A DNA stretch of 36,410 nt from Prevotellaceae bacterium (lineage in GTDB: Bacteria; Bacteroidota; Bacteroidia; Bacteroidales; UBA932), in NCBI GenBank assembly GCA_031277925.1, contig JAITLJ010000200.1, positions 1 to 36,410 on the forward strand, given 5' to 3'. Of this stretch, positions 25,939 through 34,805 are shown piece after piece (position 1 is the first letter of the stretch; each line of letters opens with the position of its first letter). The notes below the pieces were generated by a model that saw only the letters and a program-made list of their open reading frames with translations, was not told the DNA's origin and searched no databases. The position numbers and the translations under genes were made by a program.

Positions 25939-26049
25939 ATTCAAAGCCGCCGTCGGGCGTAGCGTTTTTTTTCTTAAAAATAACAGTTTTTTATAAAAAA
26001 CCGCAAAGCCTTCTTTCGATGCGGCAAGCAATAGCATTTAAAAACAACA

Positions 26050-26080
26050 GCAGGCAGATACTAATTCTGCCCGCCATTTT
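26050..26080 (+). terminator. Second terminator-like hairpin
   Basis: GCAGGCAGA (26050-26058) with TCTGCCCGC (26066-26074), one mismatch, then ATTTTC. The stem sequence is close to the terminator at 17179, which suggests a shared origin. No gene precedes it directly. Apart from these hairpins and repeat copy C, nothing was recognised in 25873-26391. Confidence 0.5.
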
Positions 26081-26125
26081 CATTATTAATCAGTTACAAA
26101 AACGCCATCAAACTGTAATTTATAT

Positions 26126-26361
26126 AGTCGCTCCTTAATAAATATTGAAACTGTTAATTATTAATATTTACAGACATAAATTATCGAATAAAAATACCGA
26201 GTTTTATATAGATGCAGACAGAAATTCGGCAAAATACGAACAATTGTTTTTTTCTATAAATATGTGTCCCGTTAGGGACAGTTTTTTCGTCATTGCATTA
26301 AATTATCTGACAGAAAATTTTAATGTCTTATTATTATCTTTTTTATTCGTAAAAAGCAACG
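26126..26361 (+). repeat. Interspersed repeat family R1, copy C
   Basis: Starts with AGTCGCTCCTTAATAAATA, runs through ATTATCGAATAAAAATACCG and GAAATTCGGCAAAATA, and ends in a decayed tip (AAAAAGCAACG). In its middle GTCCCGTTAGGGAC (26266-26279), the palindrome of family R2, replaces the usual GTCAAGCCAAATT block. Same orientation as copy D. An 80-codon ORF across it is not conserved in the other copies. Confidence 0.75.
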
Positions 26362-26391
26362 AAATAGCCTTTCGAACAACGATTTAAATCA

Positions 26392-27201
26392 TTACCATGT
26401 TATAATTTTATCAACTATTTCCCTCTGTTCGTTTATCGTTCGTCGCAAATAAATTCTTGTTGTTTCAATGCATTTGTGTCCCATTAAATCGGCTAAGAGC
26501 GCAATATCATTGCACTTTTTCAGAAAATTTTTAGCAAATCGATGACGAAAGGAATGAGGATAAATTACTTTGGGATTTAATCCATATTTTCGTGCAAAAA
26601 TTTTCAGATATCGCGAAATTGTTCTTGCACAAAGTCGTCCGCCATATTGGGTTTGAAAAATATAACCTAACGAAATCTTTTCTTTATTCAACCATACCAT
26701 TGCTTGCAGGCGTAAATTTTTTGGGATATATAATCGCCTGATATTTCCGCCTTTGGTATATATATCCAAATGTCCCGCTTCTACATGTTCGACTTTTATC
26801 TGTATCAGTTCGCTGATTCGGGCTCCTGTTGCCGTCAAAAACCAAACAATAAAATACCATTTAATAAGTTTGTCATGTTTGAGTTGATTTTTAAAAAATT
26901 TATAGTCGGCTTCGCTAATCACATTCTCAAGGAAGTTTTTTTGCTGTATTCTTACAAATTTTATTTTTAAACGATCTTTTTCTTGAAATTCAAGAAATTT
27001 GTTTAAGGCCTGTAACCGTGCATTTACGGTTTCGGGTTTGAAATTTTCAATCAGCCATACTTTATAGGCTAAAAGATTCTCTTTATTAACATTTTCGTAA
27101 AGAAGAAAATAAGTGTTAACAGCGCTAGTATAAGCTGTAATTGTGTTTTTTGCAAGTTCATTTTTTTCAAGAAATTTTTGAAATTTTGTTATCATATTCA
27201 T
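26392..27201 (-). CDS. Tyrosine recombinase / phage-integrase family (candidate DNA invertase)
   Basis: 269 residues with an N-terminal SAM-like core-binding domain (about 3-75) and a catalytic domain (about 93-265). The full active site is visible: Arg128 in TATGARISEL, Lys150 in TKGGN, His216 and Arg219 in PHSFRHRF, His242 in LMGHK and the nucleophile Tyr251 in TRIYLRR. It cuts and rejoins DNA at paired sites by a 3'-phosphotyrosine intermediate. At 269 residues it is slightly shorter than XerC/XerD (about 300), and no dif site, phage gene or conjugative gene is nearby, so a local inversion role is reasonable. The two inverted-repeat promoter elements before the susC genes are candidate targets, which is inference. 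ATGs at 27201 and 27195 are both possible starts. Confidence 0.88.
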   Translation of the reverse strand: MNMITKFQKFLEKNELAKNTITAYTSAVNTYFLLYENVNKENLLAYKVWLIENFKPETVNARLQALNKFLEFQEKDRLKIKFVRIQQKNFLENVISEADYKFFKNQLKHDKLIKWYFIVWFLTATGARISELIQIKVEHVEAGHLDIYTKGGNIRRLYIPKNLRLQAMVWLNKEKISLGYIFQTQYGGRLCARTISRYLKIFARKYGLNPKVIYPHSFRHRFAKNFLKKCNDIALLADLMGHKCIETTRIYLRRTINEQREIVDKIITW

Positions 27202-27438
27202 TAAAATTAAAAATTTAAGACAGCAACATACAATAATAAATTGAAAAAATTAAGATTTTTTTTGATTTTTATAAAATTTGTTCAGTTCTGATTAACACTT
27301 AACCAATCAACAATTAATTAGTAATTTGCCTCTTACGACTGTAATTTATTATAAAATCAGCCGATAATTATTTTTATATGAAATATAAGCCGGTTGTTAA
27401 AAAATATCAATTATACATAACAATTAATAATCTTTTGC

Positions 27439-27446
27439 TATATTTG
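27439..27446 (+). promoter_or_regulatory. Possible -7 box for gcvT
   Basis: TATATTTG fits TAnnTTTG and lies 28 bases before the gcvT ATG, a good distance. No clear -33 box is visible at the right spacing. Confidence 0.4.
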
Positions 27447-27474
27447 TTGAATTTTAATTAAAAAGCAATCACTA

Positions 27475-28587
27475 ATGAAAGTAACAGCATTCACAAATTA
27501 TCACATACAACTCGGCGCAAAAATGGCTGAGTTCGCAGGCTATAACATGCCTGTCGAATATTCGGGAATTAACCGCGAACATCTGACAGTACGCGAAAAA
27601 TTAGGCGTTTTTGACGTAAGCCACATGGGCGAAATTTGGGTAAAAGGAGCAAATGCTCTCAATTTTATTCAATACCTTACATCAAATGATGCATCGATTT
27701 TATATCCCGGCAAAATTCAATATTCCTGTTTTCCTAACGGAAAGGGCGGAATTGTTGATGATTTGCTCGTATATTGCATCAACAACGAAACCTATCTGCT
27801 GGTAGTAAATGCAGCGAATATCGAAAAAGACTGGAAGTTTCTTTGTTCACATGCCGCTAAGTTCAATATTACTCCTGGAAAAGAATTATATAATGCTTCG
27901 GACGAAATATGTCAACTTGCCATACAAGGACCTTTAGCGCTAAAAGCCATGCAAAAACTGACTTCCGAAAACATTATTGACATGGAATATTACACATTCC
28001 GCAAAATTGATTTTGCAGGAATACACAATTTGATTTTTTCAATAACCGGCTACACCGGCGCAGGCGGATGCGAAATTTATTGCGCCAACGAAGATGCACA
28101 CAAACTCTGGAAAGCCGTATTTGACGCAGGTGCCGAATTTGGAATCGAACCTGCCGGACTTGGCGCCCGCGACACCTTGCGCCTCGAAATGGGATTTTGC
28201 CTTTATGGACACGAACTCGACGACACAACATCGCCAATTGAAGCCGGATTGGGCTGGATTACAAAATTTACAGATACAAAAGATTTTATCGACAAAGATC
28301 TTTTATTGAAACAGAAAGCCGGAAACATATCGCGAAAACTCGCCGGATTTGTAATGAACGACCGCGGAATACCGCGCCAACATTACGAAGTTTGCGATGC
28401 GCAGGGAAATAAAATTGGTTCGGTATGTTCGGGAACAATGTCGCCATGTTTGAAAACAGGAATAGGAACAGCATACCTGAAACCCGAATTTGCAAAAAAT
28501 GACACGGAAATTTATATAAAAATACGCGAAAAACTTTTGAAAGCAAAAATATCAAAATTTCCATTTATTAAAAACAAAATTAATTAA
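27475..28587 (+). CDS. gcvT: Aminomethyltransferase, glycine cleavage system T protein
   Basis: 370 residues, normal length. The enzyme takes the aminomethyl group from lipoylated H protein and, with tetrahydrofolate, releases ammonia and forms methylene-THF. Seen: N-terminal F(A)[11 protein letters not shown] and [18 protein letters not shown], the [10 protein letters not shown] segment with the catalytic-site Asp (residues 95-96), [11 protein letters not shown], the [13 protein letters not shown] folate-site segment, and a C-terminal GCV_T_C barrel with [12 protein letters not shown]. The other gcv genes are not in the window, as is common in Bacteroidetes. It is followed 20 bases later by the GumN-family gene, so the two probably share a transcript. 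Confidence 0.95.
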   Translation: MKVTAFTNYHIQLGAKMAEFAGYNMPVEYSGINREHLTVREKLGVFDVSHMGEIWVKGANALNFIQYLTSNDASILYPGKIQYSCFPNGKGGIVDDLLVYCINNETYLLVVNAANIEKDWKFLCSHAAKFNITPGKELYNASDEICQLAIQGPLALKAMQKLTSENIIDMEYYTFRKIDFAGIHNLIFSITGYTGAGGCEIYCANEDAHKLWKAVFDAGAEFGIEPAGLGARDTLRLEMGFCLYGHELDDTTSPIEAGLGWITKFTDTKDFIDKDLLLKQKAGNISRKLAGFVMNDRGIPRQHYEVCDAQGNKIGSVCSGTMSPCLKTGIGTAYLKPEFAKNDTEIYIKIREKLLKAKISKFPFIKNKIN

Positions 28588-28607
28588 CCTTATAATTGTT
28601 GTAAAAT

Positions 28608-29468
28608 ATGAAAAAAATTATTGTAATGATTGCACTTGGATTAATATCTGCAGGTTATGCAACTTCTCAAACATCCGTTTGGAAAATAACCAGGGGAAAT
28701 AAAGAAATCTATTTGGGCGGCAGCGTACATTTGCTTCGTCCTGCCGACTTTCCTCTTCCCAAAGAATTTGATGTGGCTTTTGCAAAAGCAAGCACACTGG
28801 TGTTAGAAGCAGATTTGAAAACCCCCGAATTTTTAAGTAAAATTCAATCGGAGAGCATGTTACCCGAAGGACAAACGCTGAAATCGGTTTTAACCCCAAA
28901 ACAGTATCAGGCAATTTACGATGCAACGGTCGATGCAGGACTACCTTTTGCATTAATAGAAAAAATGAAACCGGGAATGGCTATTATGACATTGACTTCA
29001 AAAAAAATTAATAAACTGGATTTAACAGCAGCCGGCGTTGATATGTATTATTACGATATGGCTGCACATAAAAACAAACAAGTTGAATTTCTGGAAGATA
29101 TGGATTTCCAAATAGACCTGATTTATAATTTGCCCTTCGGCGTCGATGAATTTTTGGCATATTCGCTCAACGATTTGGATAAAATGGAATACGAAGAAGA
29201 ATTTTCAAAACTGATTAACGACTGGCGACAGGGAAAAGCAACCGCAGAAACAGAACTGAAAGAAATGAAACAAAAATATCCAAAAATTTACAAGGCAATG
29301 TTTACAGATAGAAATTATAAATGGTTGCCAAAAATAAAAAAATACATCGAAGACGATAATACGGCATTTATAATTGTCGGTTCGGCGCATCTCTGGGGCG
29401 ACGACGGCTTGCTCAAGTTACTGAAAAAAGCAGGTTACAAAATAGGACGGATAAGAGTAAAAAATTGA
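28608..29468 (+). CDS. TraB/GumN-family protein
   Basis: 286 residues, signal peptide cleaved near YATS|Q (about 20). The family signatures are SVWKITRGNKEIYLGGSVHL at the start, a paired GxxH-type motif near the end (IIVGSAHLWGDDGL), and the terminal LLKKAGYKIGRI. TraB/GumN proteins share a fold with the Tiki metalloproteases and erythromycin-esterase-like enzymes. The bacterial members are periplasmic or envelope proteins, mostly of unproven activity. It probably shares a transcript with gcvT (20-base gap), but no functional tie is obvious. The gap after it (29469-29947) holds only a possible small ORF and weak promoter matches. Confidence 0.85.
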   Translation: MKKIIVMIALGLISAGYATSQTSVWKITRGNKEIYLGGSVHLLRPADFPLPKEFDVAFAKASTLVLEADLKTPEFLSKIQSESMLPEGQTLKSVLTPKQYQAIYDATVDAGLPFALIEKMKPGMAIMTLTSKKINKLDLTAAGVDMYYYDMAAHKNKQVEFLEDMDFQIDLIYNLPFGVDEFLAYSLNDLDKMEYEEEFSKLINDWRQGKATAETELKEMKQKYPKIYKAMFTDRNYKWLPKIKKYIEDDNTAFIIVGSAHLWGDDGLLKLLKKAGYKIGRIRVKN

Positions 29469-29788
29469 AAAAAATGCCTGTTTATTATCTTTTTATTTTC
29501 AATATCCTGCAAAAACATAAATTCGCTTATAATATAATTTTGGCACAAATATCAAGTTTATAAGGAATTATTTAACAAAGTAAAATTTATAATTATTATC
29601 AATAAAACATGCGAATTTTGTAATGCCATATTAGAGTTTGAGCATTTTGAAATTTAAATATTAACTATTAATTATTTTTCATTGCTGTTTATATTTAAAA
29701 TAATTTTATAATTTTGTAACGTTTTTTACAATAAGGCAAATTACAGACATAATACAATTATATAAAAGTGACAAAAGCCTGTGTAAAA

Positions 29789-29866
29789 ATGAAGTCAGAT
29801 ATTTTATTCATGGCAGTTGTTGCGGTTGTAGCATTATATTTTTGTAAAAAAATATTAAATAAATGA
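29789..29866 (+). CDS. Possible 25-residue single-span membrane peptide
   Basis: ATG 29789 to TGA 29864-29866 encodes MKSDILFMAVVAVVALYFCK plus five residues. It is one hydrophobic stretch long enough to span the membrane (about residues 5-19), followed by lysines, as in many small membrane proteins. A TAATTTTG box lies at 29709-29716, about 70 bases upstream. No family is recognised, and chance cannot be excluded in AT-rich DNA. Confidence 0.35.
   Translation: MKSDILFMAVVAVVALYFCKKILNK
29816..29844 (+). promoter_or_regulatory. Possible promoter of the propeller lipoprotein gene
   Basis: GTTG (29816-29819), a 17-base spacer and TATTTTTG (29837-29844). The spacing is two bases short of the usual 19, and the boxes overlap the possible small ORF. 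The ATG follows 103 bases later. Confidence 0.35.
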
Positions 29867-29947
29867 TAAAAATAGAAAATGCACCAACCTGTAATAATAA
29901 TTTTTCATAAGTAAATTAAATTATAAATATTATATAAAATTAAAATT

Positions 29948-31471
29948 ATGACAAAAAAATTATCACTGATTGCAGTTATTGCACTGCTTATTATTTCATG
30001 TACAGATGATATTGTTTCCATTGTTATTGACAAAATAACATTTGATCAAAATGAGTTAAAACTCACGGTAGGAGAAAAGAAAACCCTGACGGCAACAATA
30101 CTTCCTGAAGATGCAACCAATAAAACGCTGACATGGAGCAGCAACGACAAATCTGTTGCCGACGTTAACGATTCTGGCGTAGTAACCGGCACAGGAGCAG
30201 GTACAACAACCATCTTTGTAACTTCTGCCAATAAAGTACAGGCAAGTTGCATAGTAATTGTAGAACCGATCGCCGTTGATGTCCTTGCTACAGGAATAAC
30301 TCTCAACAAACCTTCGCTTACGCTCTCAATAGGCGAAACGGAAACCCTGACAGCAACAATAATTCCTGACAATACAACAAATAATACGCTGACATGGAGC
30401 AGCGATAACGAAAATGTTGCCGATGTCAATAATGCAGGAGTAGTAACAGCAATAGCCACAGGCACGGCAACTGTTACGGTAACAACTGTAAATAACATCA
30501 AAGCAACCTGTCTGATAATTGTAGGAGAAGAACAGAATGTATATGTTGCAGGATATGCATGGAACGCAGACAATAAAACTATTGCAAAAGTATGGAAAAA
30601 CGGAGAAGACTTATACTCCCTTACCACCGGCTCAAATTCAGCAGAAGCACATTCTGTTTATTTTGCAAACGACAATGTATATGTAGCCGGATTTGAAGGA
30701 AATGTAGCTAAATTATGGATAAACACCGTAGCACAATCGCTTAGCGACGGCACAAAATTGGCTGAAGCAAAATCGGTTTTTGTATCAGACGCGGATGTTT
30801 ATGTAGCAGGATATGAAAGAAACGAAAACTTGAAAACTGTAGCCAAAGTATGGAAAAACGGTAATCCAATACCTATTACAGATGGAACAAAAGATGCTCA
30901 GGCAAATTCTGTTTTCGTCTTAGGATCAGATGTATATGTTGCAGGATATGAAGCAAATGAAAGCGGAATCATTATGGCTAAATATTGGAAAAACGGCGTG
31001 TCTTATTCACTCGGCGGCAATTTCGATGTTACTAATGCTACTTCCATTTACGTATCAGGTTCAGATGTACATGTAGCAGGATACAAAATAAGCAACAATA
31101 AACATACGGCAATATTATGGACAAACGGTACGGCAAAAAATCTTACAAACGGCAGTAGAAATGCAAGCGCATATTCGGTTTACGTAGCCAAAAACAACGA
31201 TGTATATGTTGCAGGAAATGAAGCAAATTCCAATGGATATTACACTATTGCCAAAATTTGGAAAAACGGCGCTTTATTGGAAGAACTTACCGATGGAACA
31301 CAATGGGCTTATGCAAATTCTATTGTTGTAACAGAAAATAATATATACGTAGCAGGACAGGAAACTAACACAAATAATAAATCTGTAGCTAAAATATGGA
31401 AAGACGGCGAAGAACAAACGCTTACAGATGGAACAAAAGATGCTCGGGCAATGTCAATATTTGTAAAGTAG
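29948..31471 (+). CDS. Lipoprotein with two Big_2 domains and a seven-repeat beta-propeller
   Basis: 507 residues, lipobox LIISC (Cys18) followed by acidic TDD, suggesting surface display. Two bacterial Ig-like group 2 domains (27-107 and 115-192) share LTVGEKKTLTATILPEDATN-type and VADVN..GVVT motifs. From residue 198 there are seven consecutive repeats of about 44 residues with consensus VYVAGYExN...AKxWKNG...LTDGT..A.A.SVFV, enough for one closed seven-bladed propeller. No catalytic motif is seen, so a binding or adhesion role is the best guess. It is single, not in a Sus locus. The near-uniform repeats suggest recent internal duplication. Confidence 0.85.
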   Translation: MTKKLSLIAVIALLIISCTDDIVSIVIDKITFDQNELKLTVGEKKTLTATILPEDATNKTLTWSSNDKSVADVNDSGVVTGTGAGTTTIFVTSANKVQASCIVIVEPIAVDVLATGITLNKPSLTLSIGETETLTATIIPDNTTNNTLTWSSDNENVADVNNAGVVTAIATGTATVTVTTVNNIKATCLIIVGEEQNVYVAGYAWNADNKTIAKVWKNGEDLYSLTTGSNSAEAHSVYFANDNVYVAGFEGNVAKLWINTVAQSLSDGTKLAEAKSVFVSDADVYVAGYERNENLKTVAKVWKNGNPIPITDGTKDAQANSVFVLGSDVYVAGYEANESGIIMAKYWKNGVSYSLGGNFDVTNATSIYVSGSDVHVAGYKISNNKHTAILWTNGTAKNLTNGSRNASAYSVYVAKNNDVYVAGNEANSNGYYTIAKIWKNGALLEELTDGTQWAYANSIVVTENNIYVAGQETNTNNKSVAKIWKDGEEQTLTDGTKDARAMSIFVK

Positions 31472-31626
31472 AAAAATAATTAAAACACCGTTTAATGTGG
31501 CAATTTACAGTCGCAATATAATTTTTTATTGTGTTCCTGTTGCGGGTCATGCTCCTTAAAAAGTAAAATTTTCATCTGAAAATTTGATAATCGTGCATTT
31601 ATAAGGCATTAAAAACCTTTTTAAAC

Positions 31627-31904
31627 GGTCGCCTCTTAATAAATACTGAAACCATTTATGATTAATAAATTGCGGGCGGAAATTATCGAATAAAAATACC
31701 GAGTTTTATACAGATACAGGCAAAAATTCGGCAAAATATGAACATTTTTTTCTTTATCTTCGTTTTGTGTCAAGCCAAATTAACAGAAAGAAATAATTGT
31801 CCGATTTTTTTAATGTTCTAGCTTTGTCCTTTTTTTATTCGTAAGGAGCAACTATTTCACAGTTTATAAGGAGCGACTAATTAGACAGTTTGTAAGGAAT
31901 GACT
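31627..31904 (+). repeat. Interspersed repeat family R1, copy D (fullest copy)
   Basis: Starts GGTCGCCTCTTAATAAATA, contains every block of the family (ATTATCGAATAAAAATACCG, CAAAAATTCGGCAAAATATG, TTTTGTGTCAAG, AATTAACAGAAAGAAATAAT, GCTTTGTCCTTTTTTTATTC) and ends in three tandem tips: TAAGGAGCAACT (31842), TAAGGAGCGACT (31867) and TAAGGAATGACT (31893), 25-26 bases apart. Outside this copy nothing was recognised in 31472-32075 except a weak GTTTG/CAAAC hairpin near 32020. Confidence 0.8.
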
Positions 31905-32075
31905 ATATAAATTTAATATCTGCAAAATACCATTATATTTGAGTCTGTTTTGATACCGTTTTAGTATAAGTAACGACTAATTCTTGGTATATATGCCAAA
32001 AATATATTTGCACGACAGTTTGTTATCAGCAAACAATTCTACTTTTTTGTCATTGAAGTGAAATTCGTTTTTCTC

Positions 32076-33491
32076 TTATTTTTTAGCGACAAGATTCAGT
32101 TCTTCCGCTTTTTTTTGCATAAAACCGTATGCTTCGTTATAATCATTTTTTATAATTCCATCCAATATTGCATCCTTTATTGCATTTTTAATAATTCCTA
32201 CTTCGCGGCAAGGGTGCAATCCGTAAACATTCATAATGAGTTCGCCGGATATGGGCGGTTGAAAATTTCTGATTTTATCTTTTTCTTCAATTTCTTTAAG
32301 TTTTGTACGTACAAGTTGAAAATTAGCAAGATGCCGTTTTTGCGTTTGTTCGTTTTTCGACGTTATGTCGGCTTCGCAAAGCAGCATTAAATCGTCAATA
32401 TCATTTCCGGCATCGAAAAGCAGGCGGCGAACGGCCGAGTCGGTAACTTCGTCGAGCGACAAAGCGATTGGACGCAAATGCAGTAAAACAAGTTTTTGCA
32501 CATATTTCATTTTTTCATTCATCGGCAATCGAAGTCTCGAAAAAACGGAAGGAATCATTTTGCTTCCGATATATTCGTGTCCGTGAAAAGTCCAACCTGT
32601 TTCGGCATCATAGCGTTTTGTTATGTATTTTGCAATATCGTGCAGCAATGCAGCCCATCGCAGCCAAATATTGTTTGAGACTTTGGCAATGTTATCAACA
32701 ACTTCGAGCGTATGCAAAAAATTATCTTTATGATGTTTGCCTTCGATAGAAGCAACTCCTTTTAAATCTGCAAGTTGAGGCAAAATCATACTGAGTATTC
32801 CTGCCTGATCGAGCAATTTAAATCCTGTTGATGGTTTAGGTGATTTCAATATTTTACTCATTTCGGCACTTATTCGTTCCATTGATACAATTTTCAGTCG
32901 CTGTCTGTTATTACGTATTGCTTCGAAAACCTTATCATCAATTTTAAATTGCAGTTGCGTGGCAAATCTTATTGCGCGTATCATTCGCAGCGGATCGTCT
33001 GAAAACGTAGTATCGGGATCAAGAGGTGTACGTATAATTTTGTCGTGCAAATCCTGTATTCCTCCAAACGGGTCGATAAGCATACCGAAATCTTCTTCGT
33101 TCAAACTGAAAGCCAAAGCATTGATTGTAAAATCGCGCCGCTTCTGGTCGTCTTCAAGCGTTCCGTTTTCAACAATCGGTTTGCGCGAATTACGGTCATA
33201 AGATTCTTTTCGGGCGCCAACAAATTCAAGATCAATTTCTTTGTAATGCAGCATTGCCGTACCGAAATTTTTAAAAACAGAAACTTTTTTAATTCCTGTT
33301 TTTTTCGCAAGTTTTTTAGCAATATTGATACCGCTTCCTTCAACAACAATATCAATATCATTAGATGGCCGCTGCAAGAAATAATCACGAACAAATCCGC
33401 CAATAACAAAAATGCGCTGCTGTTCGTCTTTCGCAACTTCGCCAAGTAGCCTGAATACTTCTCTATCCAACGGATTTTTACGCTCGACCAT
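32076..33491 (-). CDS. cca: CCA tRNA nucleotidyltransferase / poly(A)-polymerase-type enzyme with HD domain
   Basis: 471 residues. The class II nucleotidyltransferase head has VIGGFVRDYFL (29-39) and the metal-binding DID (45-47), then RRDFTINALA (118-127), the PFGGIQDL loop and the neck motif DPLRMIRAIRFATQL (166-180). An HD hydrolase domain follows (HKDNFLHTLEVV, LLHDIAKY with His284-Asp285). The protein adds or repairs the 3'-CCA end of tRNAs in the cytoplasm; the HD part may remove 2',3'-cyclic or terminal phosphates. With a head of this kind, poly(A) polymerase is a less likely alternative, as Bacteroidetes usually have one such enzyme. It diverges from the aminotransferase gene, with overlapping promoters. 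Confidence 0.88.
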   Translation of the reverse strand: MVERKNPLDREVFRLLGEVAKDEQQRIFVIGGFVRDYFLQRPSNDIDIVVEGSGINIAKKLAKKTGIKKVSVFKNFGTAMLHYKEIDLEFVGARKESYDRNSRKPIVENGTLEDDQKRRDFTINALAFSLNEEDFGMLIDPFGGIQDLHDKIIRTPLDPDTTFSDDPLRMIRAIRFATQLQFKIDDKVFEAIRNNRQRLKIVSMERISAEMSKILKSPKPSTGFKLLDQAGILSMILPQLADLKGVASIEGKHHKDNFLHTLEVVDNIAKVSNNIWLRWAALLHDIAKYITKRYDAETGWTFHGHEYIGSKMIPSVFSRLRLPMNEKMKYVQKLVLLHLRPIALSLDEVTDSAVRRLLFDAGNDIDDLMLLCEADITSKNEQTQKRHLANFQLVRTKLKEIEEKDKIRNFQPPISGELIMNVYGLHPCREVGIIKNAIKDAILDGIIKNDYNEAYGFMQKKAEELNLVAKK

Positions 33492-33546
33492 AATTATTTA
33501 TTTCGTAAATCTGTAAAAAAATAAAATTTTTAATAATAATTTCGTA

Positions 33547-33563
33547 CAAAAGTAGTAATTTTG
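33547..33563. promoter_or_regulatory. Overlapping divergent -7 boxes between cca and the aminotransferase gene
   Basis: TACTTTTG on the minus strand (33554-33547, towards cca) and TAATTTTG on the plus strand (33556-33563, towards the aminotransferase) lie back to back. Both fit TAnnTTTG; neither has a clear -33 box. A start near 33570 would exclude the TTG codon at 33561 and supports ATG 33588 as the aminotransferase start. Confidence 0.5.
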
Positions 33564-33587
33564 TTCAAAAATAAAATTTTTACAGTT

Positions 33588-34703
33588 ATGAAAATTAAAA
33601 AAACAGGCGTGGCTCTTCCTGCAATTCACGAAATGGGAAGGAAAATACAGCAGTTATGCATAGAAACAGGACAGGAATATTTATTTTTACAGCGCGGAAT
33701 AAATTCGGTTGTAAATATTGATTTAAGCGAAGTTGTAAAAACTATAGACTTCAACAGCAAAGACATACAAACCTATCCGCCAAGTCAAGGTCGCAGCGAA
33801 TTGCGCGAGGCAATAAACAGCGAATATTTTGGCGGAAAAACAGATGCTTCATGCATTTCGATTTGCGGCGGCGGAATGCCCGGCATCGACAATGCTTTTC
33901 AAATTGTGGATGTGCGAAAAATTTATCTTCCGGTCTTTCATTGGGGAAATTATCACAACGCAATGAAAATCCGCAATATCGAATATGCCGAATACGATTC
34001 GTTTGATAATTTGAACAGAATAATTTCCGAACTCAAAGACTGCGCCGTACTCTTAGGCGATCCGGGAAATCCTTTCGGAAATAAATATGATGATAATGAA
34101 ATATTTGCGATGATTAAAAAACTTGGCGATAACGGAACAGTTGTTTTTTACGACAGCCCTTATCGACGAGTTTTTTACGACAAAAGCGATGATTTTTATA
34201 TCCGCCTTTTGGAAATCGATAACCTTATAATTCTCGACAGTTTCAGCAAATCGCTGGGACTTAGCGGACAGCGATTGGGTTTTGTTCACAGCCTAAATGC
34301 AGAATTTAATCACGAAATGGCTGTACGGCTTGCTTTTGCTACAAACGGAACAAATGCCTTTGCTCAAATTCTTGTCGAAAAATTACTTACTACGGAAGCA
34401 GGCAAAAAAGCTGTAAGCGATTTTAAAACAACAACAGTAAACGAAATAACAAAAAACATAAAATATCTCAAAGAAGCAGGACTTATTGCCGATGAATTTT
34501 ATAAAGAATCTGTTCCCACAGGCATTTTTGCAATTGTAAAAATCAGCGAAGACGAACTGCTTGCAAACAGAATCGGAAGCGTAGCGCTCTCAAAATTCAC
34601 ATTATCGCAAAAACAGGAAGCTGCAAAATATTCACGCGTTTGCGTTTCGGTTAGCCATGAAAAATTTGTGGATTTTTTTGACAAAATGAAAGCAAAAATG
34701 TAA
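33588..34703 (+). CDS. PLP-dependent class I/II aminotransferase
   Basis: 371 residues from ATG 33588; the in-frame TTG at 33561 sits on the promoter box. Fold type I features are in order: SQGRSELREAIN near 66, LGDPGNPFGNKY with the cofactor Asn161, FYDSPYRRVF with Asp189 and Tyr192, DSFSKSLGLSGQRLGFV with the Schiff-base Lys221 and phosphate-binding Arg229. It resembles aspartate/aromatic aminotransferases, but the substrate cannot be fixed. The N-terminal tail is short, as in class I enzymes with free dimer arms. It is followed by 102 bases without clear signals before the sigma factor gene. Confidence 0.87.
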   Translation: MKIKKTGVALPAIHEMGRKIQQLCIETGQEYLFLQRGINSVVNIDLSEVVKTIDFNSKDIQTYPPSQGRSELREAINSEYFGGKTDASCISICGGGMPGIDNAFQIVDVRKIYLPVFHWGNYHNAMKIRNIEYAEYDSFDNLNRIISELKDCAVLLGDPGNPFGNKYDDNEIFAMIKKLGDNGTVVFYDSPYRRVFYDKSDDFYIRLLEIDNLIILDSFSKSLGLSGQRLGFVHSLNAEFNHEMAVRLAFATNGTNAFAQILVEKLLTTEAGKKAVSDFKTTTVNEITKNIKYLKEAGLIADEFYKESVPTGIFAIVKISEDELLANRIGSVALSKFTLSQKQEAAKYSRVCVSVSHEKFVDFFDKMKAKM

Positions 34704-34805
34704 AACAATTTGAATTTTACTTAATTGAATAACTGACACTTAAAAATTTGTGTTATTACGTATTACTTAAAAAATATTATTATGAACCATTAAAATAAAT
34801 TTAAA

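Noticed and set aside
26145-26387. 80-codon ORF (NKNTEFYIDADRNSAKYE...)
   Set aside because: It lies inside repeat copy C. The matching frame in copy B is shifted by a 2-base deletion, and the other copies stop early, so it is repeat sequence, not a gene.
26392-27201. Prophage or integrative-element integrase
   Set aside because: No phage, relaxase, excisionase, tRNA attachment site or cargo genes surround it. A solitary recombinase fits better, though a remnant cannot be excluded.
30046-30627. 193-codon ORF antisense to the Ig-like domains
   Set aside because: It mirrors the repetitive Big_2 coding sequence, is low complexity (Val/Thr/Ser) and has no family features.
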